Assembly (NCBI GenBank): GCA_027310925.1
Contig: DAICZX010000031.1
Location: 1-10,992, forward strand
From: Candidatus Parcubacteria bacterium
GTDB lineage: Bacteria; Patescibacteriota; Minisyncoccia; Phycocordibacterales; Phycocordibacteraceae
Length of the DNA: 10,992 nt
Direction of reading: 5' to 3'
The notes below the pieces were generated by a model. The model searched no databases. It had not been told where the DNA came from and was given only the letters and a program-made list of their open reading frames with translations. Shown piece after piece: positions 1 through 7,900 of the stretch. Both the position numbers and the translations under genes were made by a program. Position 1 is the stretch's first letter; every line of letters starts with the position of its first letter.

Positions 1-66
1 CTTTTATCTTTATAAGCTACTTCGCGGCGGAAACATACCGTTGTAATCAATATTTTGGGCATTTGA

Positions 67-72
67 TATAAT
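67..72 (+). promoter_or_regulatory. Perfect -10 box (TATAAT) immediately before the first gene
   Basis: TATAAT lies 6 nt before the ATG at 79, and there is no Shine-Dalgarno sequence in between. A transcript starting 6-7 nt after the -10 box would begin at or next to the A of the ATG, so a leaderless mRNA is the simplest reading. The -35 is unclear: TTGTAA at 41-46 is the best match, but its 20-nt spacer is long. The hexamer is seen; leaderless expression is inferred. Confidence 0.5.
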
Positions 73-78
73 CATCAT

Positions 79-669
79 ATGAGAAAGATAATTGTCATAA
101 CAATGATTACCCTCGACGGCGTGATGCAGGCGCCCGGCGGACCCGAGGAAGACCGGTCGGATGGTTTTAAGTACGGCGGTTGGACGGCACCATATGTGGA
201 TGCAAACGGGAGTGAGTTCTTCGAGAAAAATATGCAACCGGCAGAATATCTCTTAGGTGGAAAGACATTTGAGATCTTTGCCGGCTACTGGCCAAAGCAC
301 CCGGATGTCTGGCCGGGCATCAATGAAGGCATGAAGTACGTCATGAGCGACACTATGGAAAAGTCAGACTGGAAAAATACCACGTTTCTTAAAAGTCTAG
401 AAGATATTAAGAGACTCAAAAATTCCACAGGGTCTGACCTTCACGTATGGGGTAGTGGCAAGCTCATTCAATTGCTATTAAAGAATAATCTGGTGGATGA
501 ACTCAGACTCGTAATCTATCCGTTGACGCTTGGCCAAGGGAAAAAGTTGTTCGCCGAAGGCACAATTCCGGCCGCATTTACACTTACGGAAAGCGCCGTT
601 ACTCCCAACGGAGTGATCATGGCCACTTACAAACGAGCTGGTGAAGTAAAGACAGGTACTGTTGGATAA
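79..669 (+). CDS. Dihydrofolate reductase family protein (RibD C-terminal-like fold)
   Basis: This 196-aa protein has the layout of the small stand-alone DHFR/RibD-C family (YwjB/YyaP-like). The N-terminal strand MRKIIVITMITLDGV runs into the loop QAPGGPEED (residues 17-25). LLGGKTFE (59-66) follows, then the nucleotide-binding-type strand and loop VWGSGKLIQLLL (123-134), and near the C terminus PLTLGQGKKLF (148-158). These are the usual NAD(P)H-fold landmarks and the length is normal. Family members are presumed cytosolic NAD(P)H-dependent reductases, but their substrates are mostly unknown and true folate reduction should not be assumed. The ATG at 79 fits the -10 box 6 nt upstream and the family N terminus. 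The stop is TAA. It sits alone, 328 nt from the next gene, and is probably resident sequence rather than cargo of the element to its right. Confidence 0.88.
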   Translation: MRKIIVITMITLDGVMQAPGGPEEDRSDGFKYGGWTAPYVDANGSEFFEKNMQPAEYLLGGKTFEIFAGYWPKHPDVWPGINEGMKYVMSDTMEKSDWKNTTFLKSLEDIKRLKNSTGSDLHVWGSGKLIQLLLKNNLVDELRLVIYPLTLGQGKKLFAEGTIPAAFTLTESAVTPNGVIMATYKRAGEVKTGTVG

Positions 670-997
670 ATCAGGTGCCCTGGTTCTAGCCCGACTCAGC
701 AAGGACACTAAACCCTAGTAGGGTATCGATCTTTTGCAGTTACGTGATTTTGAAAACTCTCCAGGATTCGAACCAGCTCGCAAAAATAAAAATCCTATAT
801 TCTAAGCCATAGGCGAAGGTACGACCCGAGAGCTTTCGTATCCTGCCACCTCCGCCCGAAGACTTTTGTATCGGACAGACCCGAGTGCCTTATTTTAAGC
901 CGTCGTTTGGAACGGTTCGAATCCCTTTGCGGTTCAACAGCAGAGGAATTCGAACTTCCTAGATCAATGGGAAGAGCGTAAAATAGAGACTCTATAT
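670..997. other. Non-coding stretch with tRNA T-arm-like debris and short repeats
   Basis: No convincing coding region is seen in these 328 nt. Three T-loop-like TTCGAA motifs occur, near 767-772, 917-922 and 950-955. The first reads as GGTTCGAATCC on the minus strand, the second as GGTTCGAATCC on the plus strand, and the third sits in a perfect 5-bp stem (AGGAA/TTCCT). On the minus strand, about 839 to 758, AAGCTCT and AGAGTTT could pair as a 7-bp acceptor around an 82-nt segment ending with that T arm, but the D and anticodon arms are poor. CCCGA-type repeats start at 825, 855 and 880. A 6-bp inverted repeat, ACCCTA/TAGGGT, sits at 712-724 with no T-run. This may be decayed tRNA sequence; an intact tRNA is not supported. 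Confidence 0.4.
979..997 (+). promoter_or_regulatory. Possible -10 box and palindrome before the 322-aa gene
   Basis: TAAAAT at 979-984 resembles a -10 box, and a start about 7 nt downstream would leave a leader of only a few nucleotides. The perfect palindrome TAGAG-A-CTCTA (984-994) ends 3 nt before the ATG at 998 and overlaps the last base of the -10 box, so it could be an operator. No Shine-Dalgarno sequence is seen. Both elements are short and could be chance. Confidence 0.28.
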
Positions 998-1966
998 ATG
1001 GCAATCGTATTTTTTCAAAATAAACGCTACCCCATAGCAATACGGGATTCTCAATCTGGACAGGAATTTCAATTTCCACACGTACGCGGAGTTGCTTATT
1101 TCAATGACGACACGTTCTTCGCTTCGGGTGTCGCCGAGGGTGGGGATGTTCATTACGTACATTTTCCTGGAGCTTCTCCCCTCACTCTTAAGGAATGGGT
1201 CGCCAATACTTTTGGTGACAACGAGTCAAGCGATTCAGAGTATATACCTGGCACTGTCTACAAGAGAATGTATAGACCGCTTGCCGCGATGGGAAATTTT
1301 TATAGGGCCATACCCCAGGAAAAACTCACCGAATCTTTTGTATCGTTGCGTATTCTTTTAAACAAATTAGAGCAGCTTTTTGAAGTTGTTGAGCCGACCC
1401 CAGAAAACCTCGCATCCTATGGTCACAAAATCAGGGAAGTTCTCCTACTAGCGTGTATGGAAGTAGAGTCATCGTGGTCAGCCGTTCTGAAAGAGAATGG
1501 ATATCCTCTCAACGGATCCTCGCTAACAACGCGTGATTATGTAAAACTTCTCGCGCCAATGCTTCTTGATTCTTACGAATTGACGCTTCAATCGTATCCT
1601 CGTTTTCCTTCCTTTTCTCCATTTAAAAATTGGAACGCGACTTACCCGACCCAATCCTTGGAATGGTATGACGCATACAACAAAACCAAACATGACCGAG
1701 AGGAAAATCTTAAATTTGCCACTCTGAACAATGCAGTACAAGCAGTAGGTGCAGCTGTCGTAATGTTCCATGCCCAGTTTGGCCTAAACTTCGGTACTGG
1801 CTTCATGGATCAGAAAAGTCCAGTCATCAGGAACGCTTTTCGTATAATCACAAGTTTTCAAAATCGTTGGCAGGAATGCTATATCCCGACAATGGCTGTT
1901 CTACCAAATTCCTCACCTACTCCCACACCATCGTTTGATTGGGAGCCTGTGAATTATTCTTTCTAG
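998..1966 (+). CDS. Uncharacterised 322-aa protein, C-terminal helical domain with YNKTKHDR motif
   Basis: I do not recognise a named family. The first 90 residues look beta-rich, with an apparent low-similarity module (VRGVAYFNDDTFFASGV, residues 29-45). Residues 105-165 and 220-262 look mostly helical. The most distinctive stretch is WYDAYNKTKHDREENLKF (223-240), followed by a small-residue helix (LNNAVQAVGAAVVMF, 243-257). A W-Y-N-K-H-R pattern followed by an alanine-rich helix recalls uncharacterised proteins with HEPN-like helical bundles. However, the diagnostic R-x(4-6)-H order is not present, so HEPN is only a suggestion. There is no signal peptide and no transmembrane segment. The ATG at 998 follows a -10-like box by 13 nt. 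The stop is TAG, with a backup TGA four codons later. It faces the recombinase and nuclease genes tail to tail, so it may be element cargo or host sequence. Confidence 0.7.
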   Translation: MAIVFFQNKRYPIAIRDSQSGQEFQFPHVRGVAYFNDDTFFASGVAEGGDVHYVHFPGASPLTLKEWVANTFGDNESSDSEYIPGTVYKRMYRPLAAMGNFYRAIPQEKLTESFVSLRILLNKLEQLFEVVEPTPENLASYGHKIREVLLLACMEVESSWSAVLKENGYPLNGSSLTTRDYVKLLAPMLLDSYELTLQSYPRFPSFSPFKNWNATYPTQSLEWYDAYNKTKHDREENLKFATLNNAVQAVGAAVVMFHAQFGLNFGTGFMDQKSPVIRNAFRIITSFQNRWQECYIPTMAVLPNSSPTPTPSFDWEPVNYSF

Positions 1967-1974
1967 AAAATACT

Positions 1975-2079
1975 TTATTGACCGATAGTTACGACTCCTT
2001 CAGTAATCTTTATCTTAGATTTGAAGCATCCCATCAGTTCGTGGCACTTTTCGTTCGCTCCTTTCTTTTTCTTTATGTA
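1975..2079 (-). pseudogene. Remnant: 3' end of a second large serine recombinase
   Basis: Read on the minus strand, this stretch encodes YIKKKKGANEKCHELMGCF, then KSKIKITEGVVTIGQ and a TAA stop at 1977-1975. It matches the C terminus of the intact recombinase at 3528-4871 (KEGTNEERRELMGCF, then KSKIKITEGVVTIEASAGN and stop). An ungapped DNA alignment of 1985-2061 with 3550-3626 gives 56 of 77 identical bases by my count. Most differences fall at third codon positions, so it derives from a diverged relative that was under selection and is not a fresh duplicate. Homology stops at about the end of the 477-aa gene, whose last codons it overlaps. The rest of this recombinase is missing, so the fragment cannot be functional. 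Confidence 0.85.
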
Positions 2080-3506
2080 AGAATAAAGCGGAAACTATCT
2101 TCAAGCAGTTGAAGACGCGAAAATAAAGGGTCCGTCTTCCTTAATTGAACCAGAATGCTGAGGTCGGCATCATCGATGGGAAGAATGAATCCTCTATCAT
2201 CATGGACGGTGTCGCGACACCTTTCAAGAAAAGCCTGCTTGTTCTCAAATCCTCGACAGATAATCAATCCGACTCTACCCCTGCTGGGCGAGAATCTACC
2301 AGCCATTTGATCAAGCTCTGGATTTGCAATATCTCGAGTGTAGTTTTTGCATTCAACAAATATATGCGCCGCTGGATAATTGCTACCCACCCAACTGAAA
2401 AATCCGGACTTGGCGATGTTCGTATACGCAATATCTATTCGCTTCCTGCCGTCGTGGATTTCGTGTTGCGGGCTTGGATAAGCTAGGGACGGATAAAATA
2501 AGGCATTCATCAGTGCCTCAATAGCGGATTCATACTCATGCGCTTGGTCATTCCCCGGCTGTACGCTTGTAACTGCCGATAACAATTGATCCCAGTCTGG
2601 ATCGAGAGTGTCTTCTACAGACGCAATCTCTTCGTGCGGTAGTGCTGCCTGAGGAGTGAGTCTTTTTGCACGTTTATAACGCACAAGAACATCGGGATGC
2701 GCGATAGTTTGCGTTACTATCGCCCCCTTTCCAGTTCCGTACTTCTCCTCTAAAGATTTTTTTGTGACTCGGCGCTTTCCATTTTTCAGGAGTTGCACTA
2801 GGCCTGAGTTCGTATTTAGTTCAGCCTCCCGCAAGTGTTCGAGAATATAATTCCTATAATACTCGTCGGGATCGTAATCTAGATGCTGTCGCACGATTGC
2901 CTTCGGAATCAGCAAAAGCCGTCCGCCTTCAGCTGTAGGCAACGGTTCTAATCGGGAGATCCAGGTATGGTTCACTGGATTCCATAACGGGCCAGAATTC
3001 ACCGCTTCTTCCATTGGAATCTGATGCCAGCGGCACATTTGCTGCGTATAGCGTATCAGTGGCTCTCGAATAATATTTGTCGTCATGTCCGACACAATAT
3101 CGATGGAGATTCCATCGATCATTAAAACAGCGTCCTCTAAATCCTCAAGCAATCCAGTAATCGATGCACGACTACGACTAAGCGCATCCCAGACGCTGTG
3201 TGCCGAAGTGTTCCCGAGTGCACGTCCTCGAGATATTCCCTTCGAAAGCCCCAGGTGCGTTTCGTTAGGCTCGCGCAAAACGCGTAGCAGAGCTTCCGCT
3301 TCTGGATTTCTTCCGGTGCGGATGAGGTCCAGAACGTGTCGAAAAAAATTCTGAACGAGATGGACGCATTCGTCGCCCCACTCTGAGGACAAAGATTCAA
3401 GCGCTGTCGGACTAATAAAAAGACGAGTGTCGCCCTCAACATTCACGTCGACAAAGTCTAGAGTAGGCTGACTTCGATTTAAGTCGTATAGCTGAGACAC
3501 TCGCAT
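2073..3506 (-). CDS. Uncharacterised protein with C-terminal PD-(D/E)xK nuclease domain
   Basis: This 477-aa protein has a C-terminal restriction-endonuclease-like domain. A helix with E326 (YESAIEALMNALF) precedes D358 in KRIDIA, then E385-x-K387 in FVECKNY, and Q400 in LDQMAGRF before a strand VGLIICR. These give the E...D...ExK core of the PD-(D/E)xK fold, so metal-dependent DNA cleavage is the likely activity. The first 300 residues match no domain I can name. They open with LNRSQPTLDFVDV (9-21) and contain REPNETHLGLSKG (78-90) and a basic patch GKRRVTKK (243-250), possibly for DNA binding or target sensing. It lies 21 nt downstream of the recombinase on the same strand, so it looks like cargo. 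It may also have its own leaderless promoter, since TATAAT lies 7 nt before the ATG. The last codons overlap a recombinase remnant. A single-gene restriction or defence nuclease is my inference. Confidence 0.85.
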   Translation of the reverse strand: MRVSQLYDLNRSQPTLDFVDVNVEGDTRLFISPTALESLSSEWGDECVHLVQNFFRHVLDLIRTGRNPEAEALLRVLREPNETHLGLSKGISRGRALGNTSAHSVWDALSRSRASITGLLEDLEDAVLMIDGISIDIVSDMTTNIIREPLIRYTQQMCRWHQIPMEEAVNSGPLWNPVNHTWISRLEPLPTAEGGRLLLIPKAIVRQHLDYDPDEYYRNYILEHLREAELNTNSGLVQLLKNGKRRVTKKSLEEKYGTGKGAIVTQTIAHPDVLVRYKRAKRLTPQAALPHEEIASVEDTLDPDWDQLLSAVTSVQPGNDQAHEYESAIEALMNALFYPSLAYPSPQHEIHDGRKRIDIAYTNIAKSGFFSWVGSNYPAAHIFVECKNYTRDIANPELDQMAGRFSPSRGRVGLIICRGFENKQAFLERCRDTVHDDRGFILPIDDADLSILVQLRKTDPLFSRLQLLEDSFRFILT

Positions 3507-3513
3507 TATACCG

Positions 3514-3519
3514 ATTATA
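3514..3519 (-). promoter_or_regulatory. Perfect -10 box (TATAAT) 7 nt before the nuclease gene
   Basis: On the minus strand TATAAT is followed by 7 nt and then the ATG at 3506, with no Shine-Dalgarno sequence in between. The arrangement is nearly the same as at 67-72 and again suggests a leaderless transcript. At the 17-nt spacing, the -35 position inside the end of the recombinase gene reads TCAGCA, which is weak. The gene could instead be expressed by readthrough from the recombinase. Confidence 0.4.
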
Positions 3520-3527
3520 GACGTTTT

Positions 3528-4871
3528 TCAGTTTCCTGCTGACGCTTCTATCGTCACCACCCCTTCCGTGATCTTGATCTTCGACTTGAAGCACCCCATC
3601 AGCTCTCGTCGTTCCTCATTCGTACCTTCCTTGAGTGTGTATTTCGCATAGGTCTTGAGATCAATGTCGGCGTGCGTCTCACCCTTGTTCGCGATACCGA
3701 GTACGCCTCGTTGAAATTTGTTGAAGCGTTTCAACTCATCTTCGAATTTCTGCTCTATACCGAGCGTGTTGAAGTCGATCTGGTCGAGAAGTGAGATCAG
3801 TTGCTCGATGAGATTATCCTCCTGCAAGTACTTGCTGTGGCACGTATGGTTCTTTGAGCGACCACAGCCGTAATAGATGTAGCGTTTTGTGGTGCCGTCT
3901 TTGCGCGGTTTGTATTTCTCTTCGGCACTAATGCCCGAGCCGCACTTGCCGCAGACCATGAGTTTCGTAAAAGCGAACTCATGACCTTGGCGCACGATGT
4001 TGTCGCGCTTCATCTGCACCTGCACGGCATCATATAGTTCCTTGGAGACGATCGGCTCGTGCTTGCCCTGATACCAGTTACCGCTCTTCTTCGGGTACTC
4101 GTAGACACCATAGTAGAAGGGGTTTTCGAGGGTGCGGAAGACGTTGCTGAGCGCCATGTTATGGTTGCCGACCGACTTGAAGTTCAGATCGAACTTCATC
4201 CAATGGTGGATCTTGCGCCCCGACCATTTCTCGTACGCCATCTTCTCGAACATCTTCTTTATTATGGGCGCACGTTCTTGATCGATAATCACCTGGCACT
4301 TTTTATCCATCAGTTTCTGATTTCGATATCCGACTGGCGCGACTCCCGGCCATAGTCCCATCTCCACTCGTGTTCTTAGGCCGCGCTTCACGTTGATGCC
4401 GCGATTATCATTCTCTAGCTTCGCTTGGCCTCCGAGAATGGTGAGGAGGAATTTCTCATTCGGGTTATTCCTAAAGCCCTGACTGAACGTGCGTATGTCC
4501 TGGAGCATCCCGGCATCCATGAGGTCGACGACGCGGCCTAAGTCTCCGGCGTTTCTGCTGATGCGATCTGGTGCCCAGGTGAGGATGCCGTTGTATTTAC
4601 CGGCTCTGAGTTCCTCCACAATCTCATTGAAGACCGGCCGCTGACCAGTCTCTTTGGCCGAATGCGATTCACGCTTCATGGCGACTACCTCGAGCCCTTC
4701 TCGCTCCGCTAATTGGAGCATCTCCTTGATTTTGCTATCTATGCTCAAAACCTGACGTTCCTCGCTCTCCGTGCTTTTGCGGGCGTATAGGCAGTATTTG
4801 ACCTTGATTGGGGCTTGTATCTGCTTGGCCGGAAACCCCACCGGCGCTTGTATTGTGTTCATACAGTACAA
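3528..4871 (-). CDS. Large serine recombinase (site-specific integrase)
   Basis: This enzyme catalyses site-specific DNA integration or excision through a phosphoserine intermediate. At 447 aa it has the three expected parts. The resolvase domain (about 24-165) has nucleophile S33 in YARKSTES, and arginines R103 and R106 in PDRISRN. The recombinase domain (about 175-290) includes GVAPVGYRN and the TLENPFYYGVYEYP segment. A zinc ribbon follows, with C307/C310 (CGKC) and C336/C344 (CGRSKNHTC). A helical segment then leads to the conserved tail KSKIKITEGVV. The longest reading starts at TTG (4871), with GGAGG about 13 nt upstream. ATG at 4862 gives a 444-aa protein and is an equally possible start. 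The gene looks richer in G+C (samples of 55-63%) than the R-M genes (a 38% sample). All catalytic residues are present, so it may be active. Confidence 0.95.
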   Translation of the reverse strand: MYCMNTIQAPVGFPAKQIQAPIKVKYCLYARKSTESEERQVLSIDSKIKEMLQLAEREGLEVVAMKRESHSAKETGQRPVFNEIVEELRAGKYNGILTWAPDRISRNAGDLGRVVDLMDAGMLQDIRTFSQGFRNNPNEKFLLTILGGQAKLENDNRGINVKRGLRTRVEMGLWPGVAPVGYRNQKLMDKKCQVIIDQERAPIIKKMFEKMAYEKWSGRKIHHWMKFDLNFKSVGNHNMALSNVFRTLENPFYYGVYEYPKKSGNWYQGKHEPIVSKELYDAVQVQMKRDNIVRQGHEFAFTKLMVCGKCGSGISAEEKYKPRKDGTTKRYIYYGCGRSKNHTCHSKYLQEDNLIEQLISLLDQIDFNTLGIEQKFEDELKRFNKFQRGVLGIANKGETHADIDLKTYAKYTLKEGTNEERRELMGCFKSKIKITEGVVTIEASAGN

Positions 4872-4994
4872 GGGATGACGCAGACCTCCCCAGGAGTCCA
4901 GAGCGTCCCGAGAGCCCTAGGAGTTGGTAAGTTTCTCCTTCAAAATCCTCGGAAATTTGCTAAAATACAGTATCTGTAAGGATTTTTAAATAAA
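4872..4994 (+). promoter_or_regulatory. Divergent promoter region with operator-like palindrome and SD
   Basis: This 123-nt spacer separates the leftward recombinase from the rightward restriction operon. For the operon, TAAAAT (4961-4966) is a good -10 box, and TTCAAA (4939-4944, 16-nt spacer) is a weak -35. Immediately after it, TACAG-TAT-CTGTA (4966-4978) is a perfect 5+5 palindrome overlapping the last base of the -10 box, placed as a repressor site would be. The arms AAAATCC (4942-4948) and GGATTTT (4980-4986) enclose both. A Shine-Dalgarno-like TAAGGA at 4977-4982 sits 12 nt before the ATG at 4995. No controller-protein gene is visible nearby. Confidence 0.45.
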
Positions 4995-7900
4995 ATGAGC
5001 CCAGAACGATTAATCAATAATGCCCCAGACAATAACCTATATCAGGCTATATCTGACGCGATCAACACCGAAACAACCGGTATCGATATCGAAGTAGGAT
5101 ATTTTTATCTCTGCGGCTTTGAGCTACTCGCTAAGAAACTAGAGAAGCTCCATGTCCGGATTCTCGTCGGCTCGTATATTGATCCGGACGCAATACCGGA
5201 TCTGATAATTGAATCGACCAAAAAATCTTCCGTGAATCTCGATCCGTTCCAACCGAGGAGCATCCCATCATCAAAAACAAAACGAGTCGAGGCATTGGCT
5301 GAAGGAATCAAAAAACTTGCAAATCAAACGGCAATTTTTGACGCGCCGGAATCCCAGCAGGCATATCGCATACTTGAAGAAAAATTGGAGAATGGATCAT
5401 TGGAAATAAAAATGACCGATGAGCACGCCCACGGAAAATACTACATTGTTCATCGTAAACCCTATGGCGTCGTGTATATGGGATCGAGCAATTTCACTTA
5501 CAACGGCCTCATCGGTCAACAGGAAGTGAATGAAGTTCTAGATAGCGAAGCAAAATATCAAGAGTACTCAAAGAACTTTGAGGGGCGTTGGAATGATGCT
5601 CGAAATGTTGCCGTTCAAGAAAAAGGGAAATCAGACATGTTTTTGAACAAGATTAAGAACGAACTCTGGATGAATGTTGTGCCGCGCCCATACGTAATGT
5701 ACGTCCGCCTTCTGCATGAGATTTTTTGGAGTGAGGACGCGAGTGACATCATTACTCCCCACACGGTTTCTAGGGGGCAATATAGTGACTACTCATATCA
5801 GTTGGACGCCATAAAAATGGCGCTTGTGCGTCTGAAAAACTTTGATGGCGCTATTGTTGCTGACGTCGTCGGTCTTGGTAAAAGTGTCATTGCAAGTGCA
5901 GTTGCTGCCAATCTCCATGAACTCAAACCTGTCATTATTGCGCCACCCCATCTTGTGTCTATGTGGGAAGACTACGCAGAAGAATTCCGGCTCTCTGGTT
6001 GTCGCGTGTACAGCACCGGGAAAATTGAGGATGCTTATGAACGCTATCAAAATTCACGAGATCCCATTCTTCTCATACTCGACGAGGCTCACCGATATAG
6101 AAACGAAGAAACGTATGACTATCAAATGCTTCATCAGCTTGCACGAAGCCACGCCAACAACAAAGTGATGGTTCTGTCTGCAACACCATTCAACAACGAT
6201 CCGAAAGATATTTTTGCTCTCATAAAATTGTTCCAGACACCCGGCGCAGCGACGCTTCGCACCGTCGACAACCTCTCGGTCAAGTTTATGGAACTCGAGA
6301 GACAATATAAGAGCCTGAGACGAAAGCTTTCCGAGGGAGTCAAAGATTCTGTTGAGCAAACAAAACTAGCTGCAGAACGAGACATGGTTGCATCAGAACT
6401 GCGCAGATTGATCGAACCCCTCATTATCCGTCGATCACGCATTGATCTCACGACTATCAAACGTTATCGAGAAGATCTCCAGACACAGGGTGTTGAGTTT
6501 GCAACAATAACTGATCCAGTGCTCCGCGAATATGAACTTGGCGGTTTGTCAGGAATATACATCGATACAATTGCAAAAATCGAGCCTGATTCGAAAGTCA
6601 AAGAAGGTCTTACGGGAGCACGGTACATGCCGACAACCTATGCCAAAGATGTTGCTGATTTTATAGCGAAATATCCGGAACTAGAAGATATCCGTACTGC
6701 GCAAAAGAACGTCGCATCGTTCATGCGTAAGCTATTGGTCATGCGGTTCGAAAGCTCGCGCGCAGCGTTTAAGAGTACTCTTGGGAATGTCATAGCTTCT
6801 CACGAGAAAGTACTGGAGTGGACTGAGAAGAAACAGAAGGTACCGATTTCTAAGAAAGCTTTCATACCTTCGCCAGACGAGACACCAGACGAAGATACTT
6901 CGGACTCACTCGAGTCTGAAACTTCCATTGAAGATACAGTTACTACCCCTGCACGAAAAATCGCATACGTTGATCTCAATGATTTGGAGGATAACTTCGT
7001 AAATGATGTTACCCACGACAGAGATGTCTTGAAAAATCTTTATGAGCAATGGTTCGGTACCGATTCGACCTATGCGAAAATGCCGGATCCAAAACTGGAA
7101 CGTCTTCTCCAAGATATAAAAGGTCACCTTCAGCAAGACCCGAGCAGAAAAATCATTGTCTTCAGTATGTACGCTGACACGGTCAATTATGTAGGTGACG
7201 CTCTTTTGTCTGCCGGTATTCCTACGTTCGTTTACACATCGGAAAATTCAAAAACTGATAGAGTCAAGGTTAGAGAAAATTTTGATGCTGGGCTTCCAGC
7301 AGAGAAACAGAAGGACGACTTCAATGTCCTTGTCGCCACAGACGCTTTGAGCGAAGGGATCAGCTTACATCGCGCTGGAAGAATTATTAATTATGACATC
7401 CCATATAACCCGACGCGGGTGGTACAGCGTGTCGGTCGCATAAACCGCATCAGCAAGAAGATGTTCGATAAGCTGTACATCGACAACTACTTCCCAACAG
7501 ACCTGGGCGAAGCGGAAGTAAACGTCCGCGGTATATCAACCTTGAAGATGAAGATATTTAACGCGGTCGTTGGTAGCGACTCTCGGACGCTCACTCCTGA
7601 TGAAGACCCCGTCTCATTCTTCAAAGATGAGTTCGCACGTGCAACTTCTGAAGAAATGAGTTGGGATGCTCCCCATAGGGACGCCTACGATACTGCTAAG
7701 CGCAATGAGGATCTTATGGCCGAAGCCGGACGACTACCTATGCGTTCAAGACTTATTCGGGTTGGTAAGGAGCAGAAATGTACAGTCGGTGTCGGTATGA
7801 AAGGAGAAAATATCATTTGTGCCGTAGAAGAAAACGGAGATGCTCGATTGGTAAACACAGAGGATGCACTACGTCTTTTCGTTGCGGCAGTAGACGAGAA

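Noticed and set aside
712..724. Intrinsic terminator after the reductase gene
   Set aside because: The 6-bp inverted repeat ACCCTA/TAGGGT has a 1-nt centre and no following T-run.
825..900. CRISPR-like repeats
   Set aside because: The CCCGA-type units are short, diverged and spaced 25-30 nt apart, with no constant repeat or unique spacers.
843..940. Intact plus-strand tRNA ending at GGTTCGAATCC
   Set aside because: The required 5' acceptor strand (about AACCGCA) is not present; only four base pairs can be found and the T stem has a mismatch.
2145..2486. Plus-strand 113-aa reading frame
   Set aside because: It lies antisense to the well-supported nuclease domain and shows no domain-like features.
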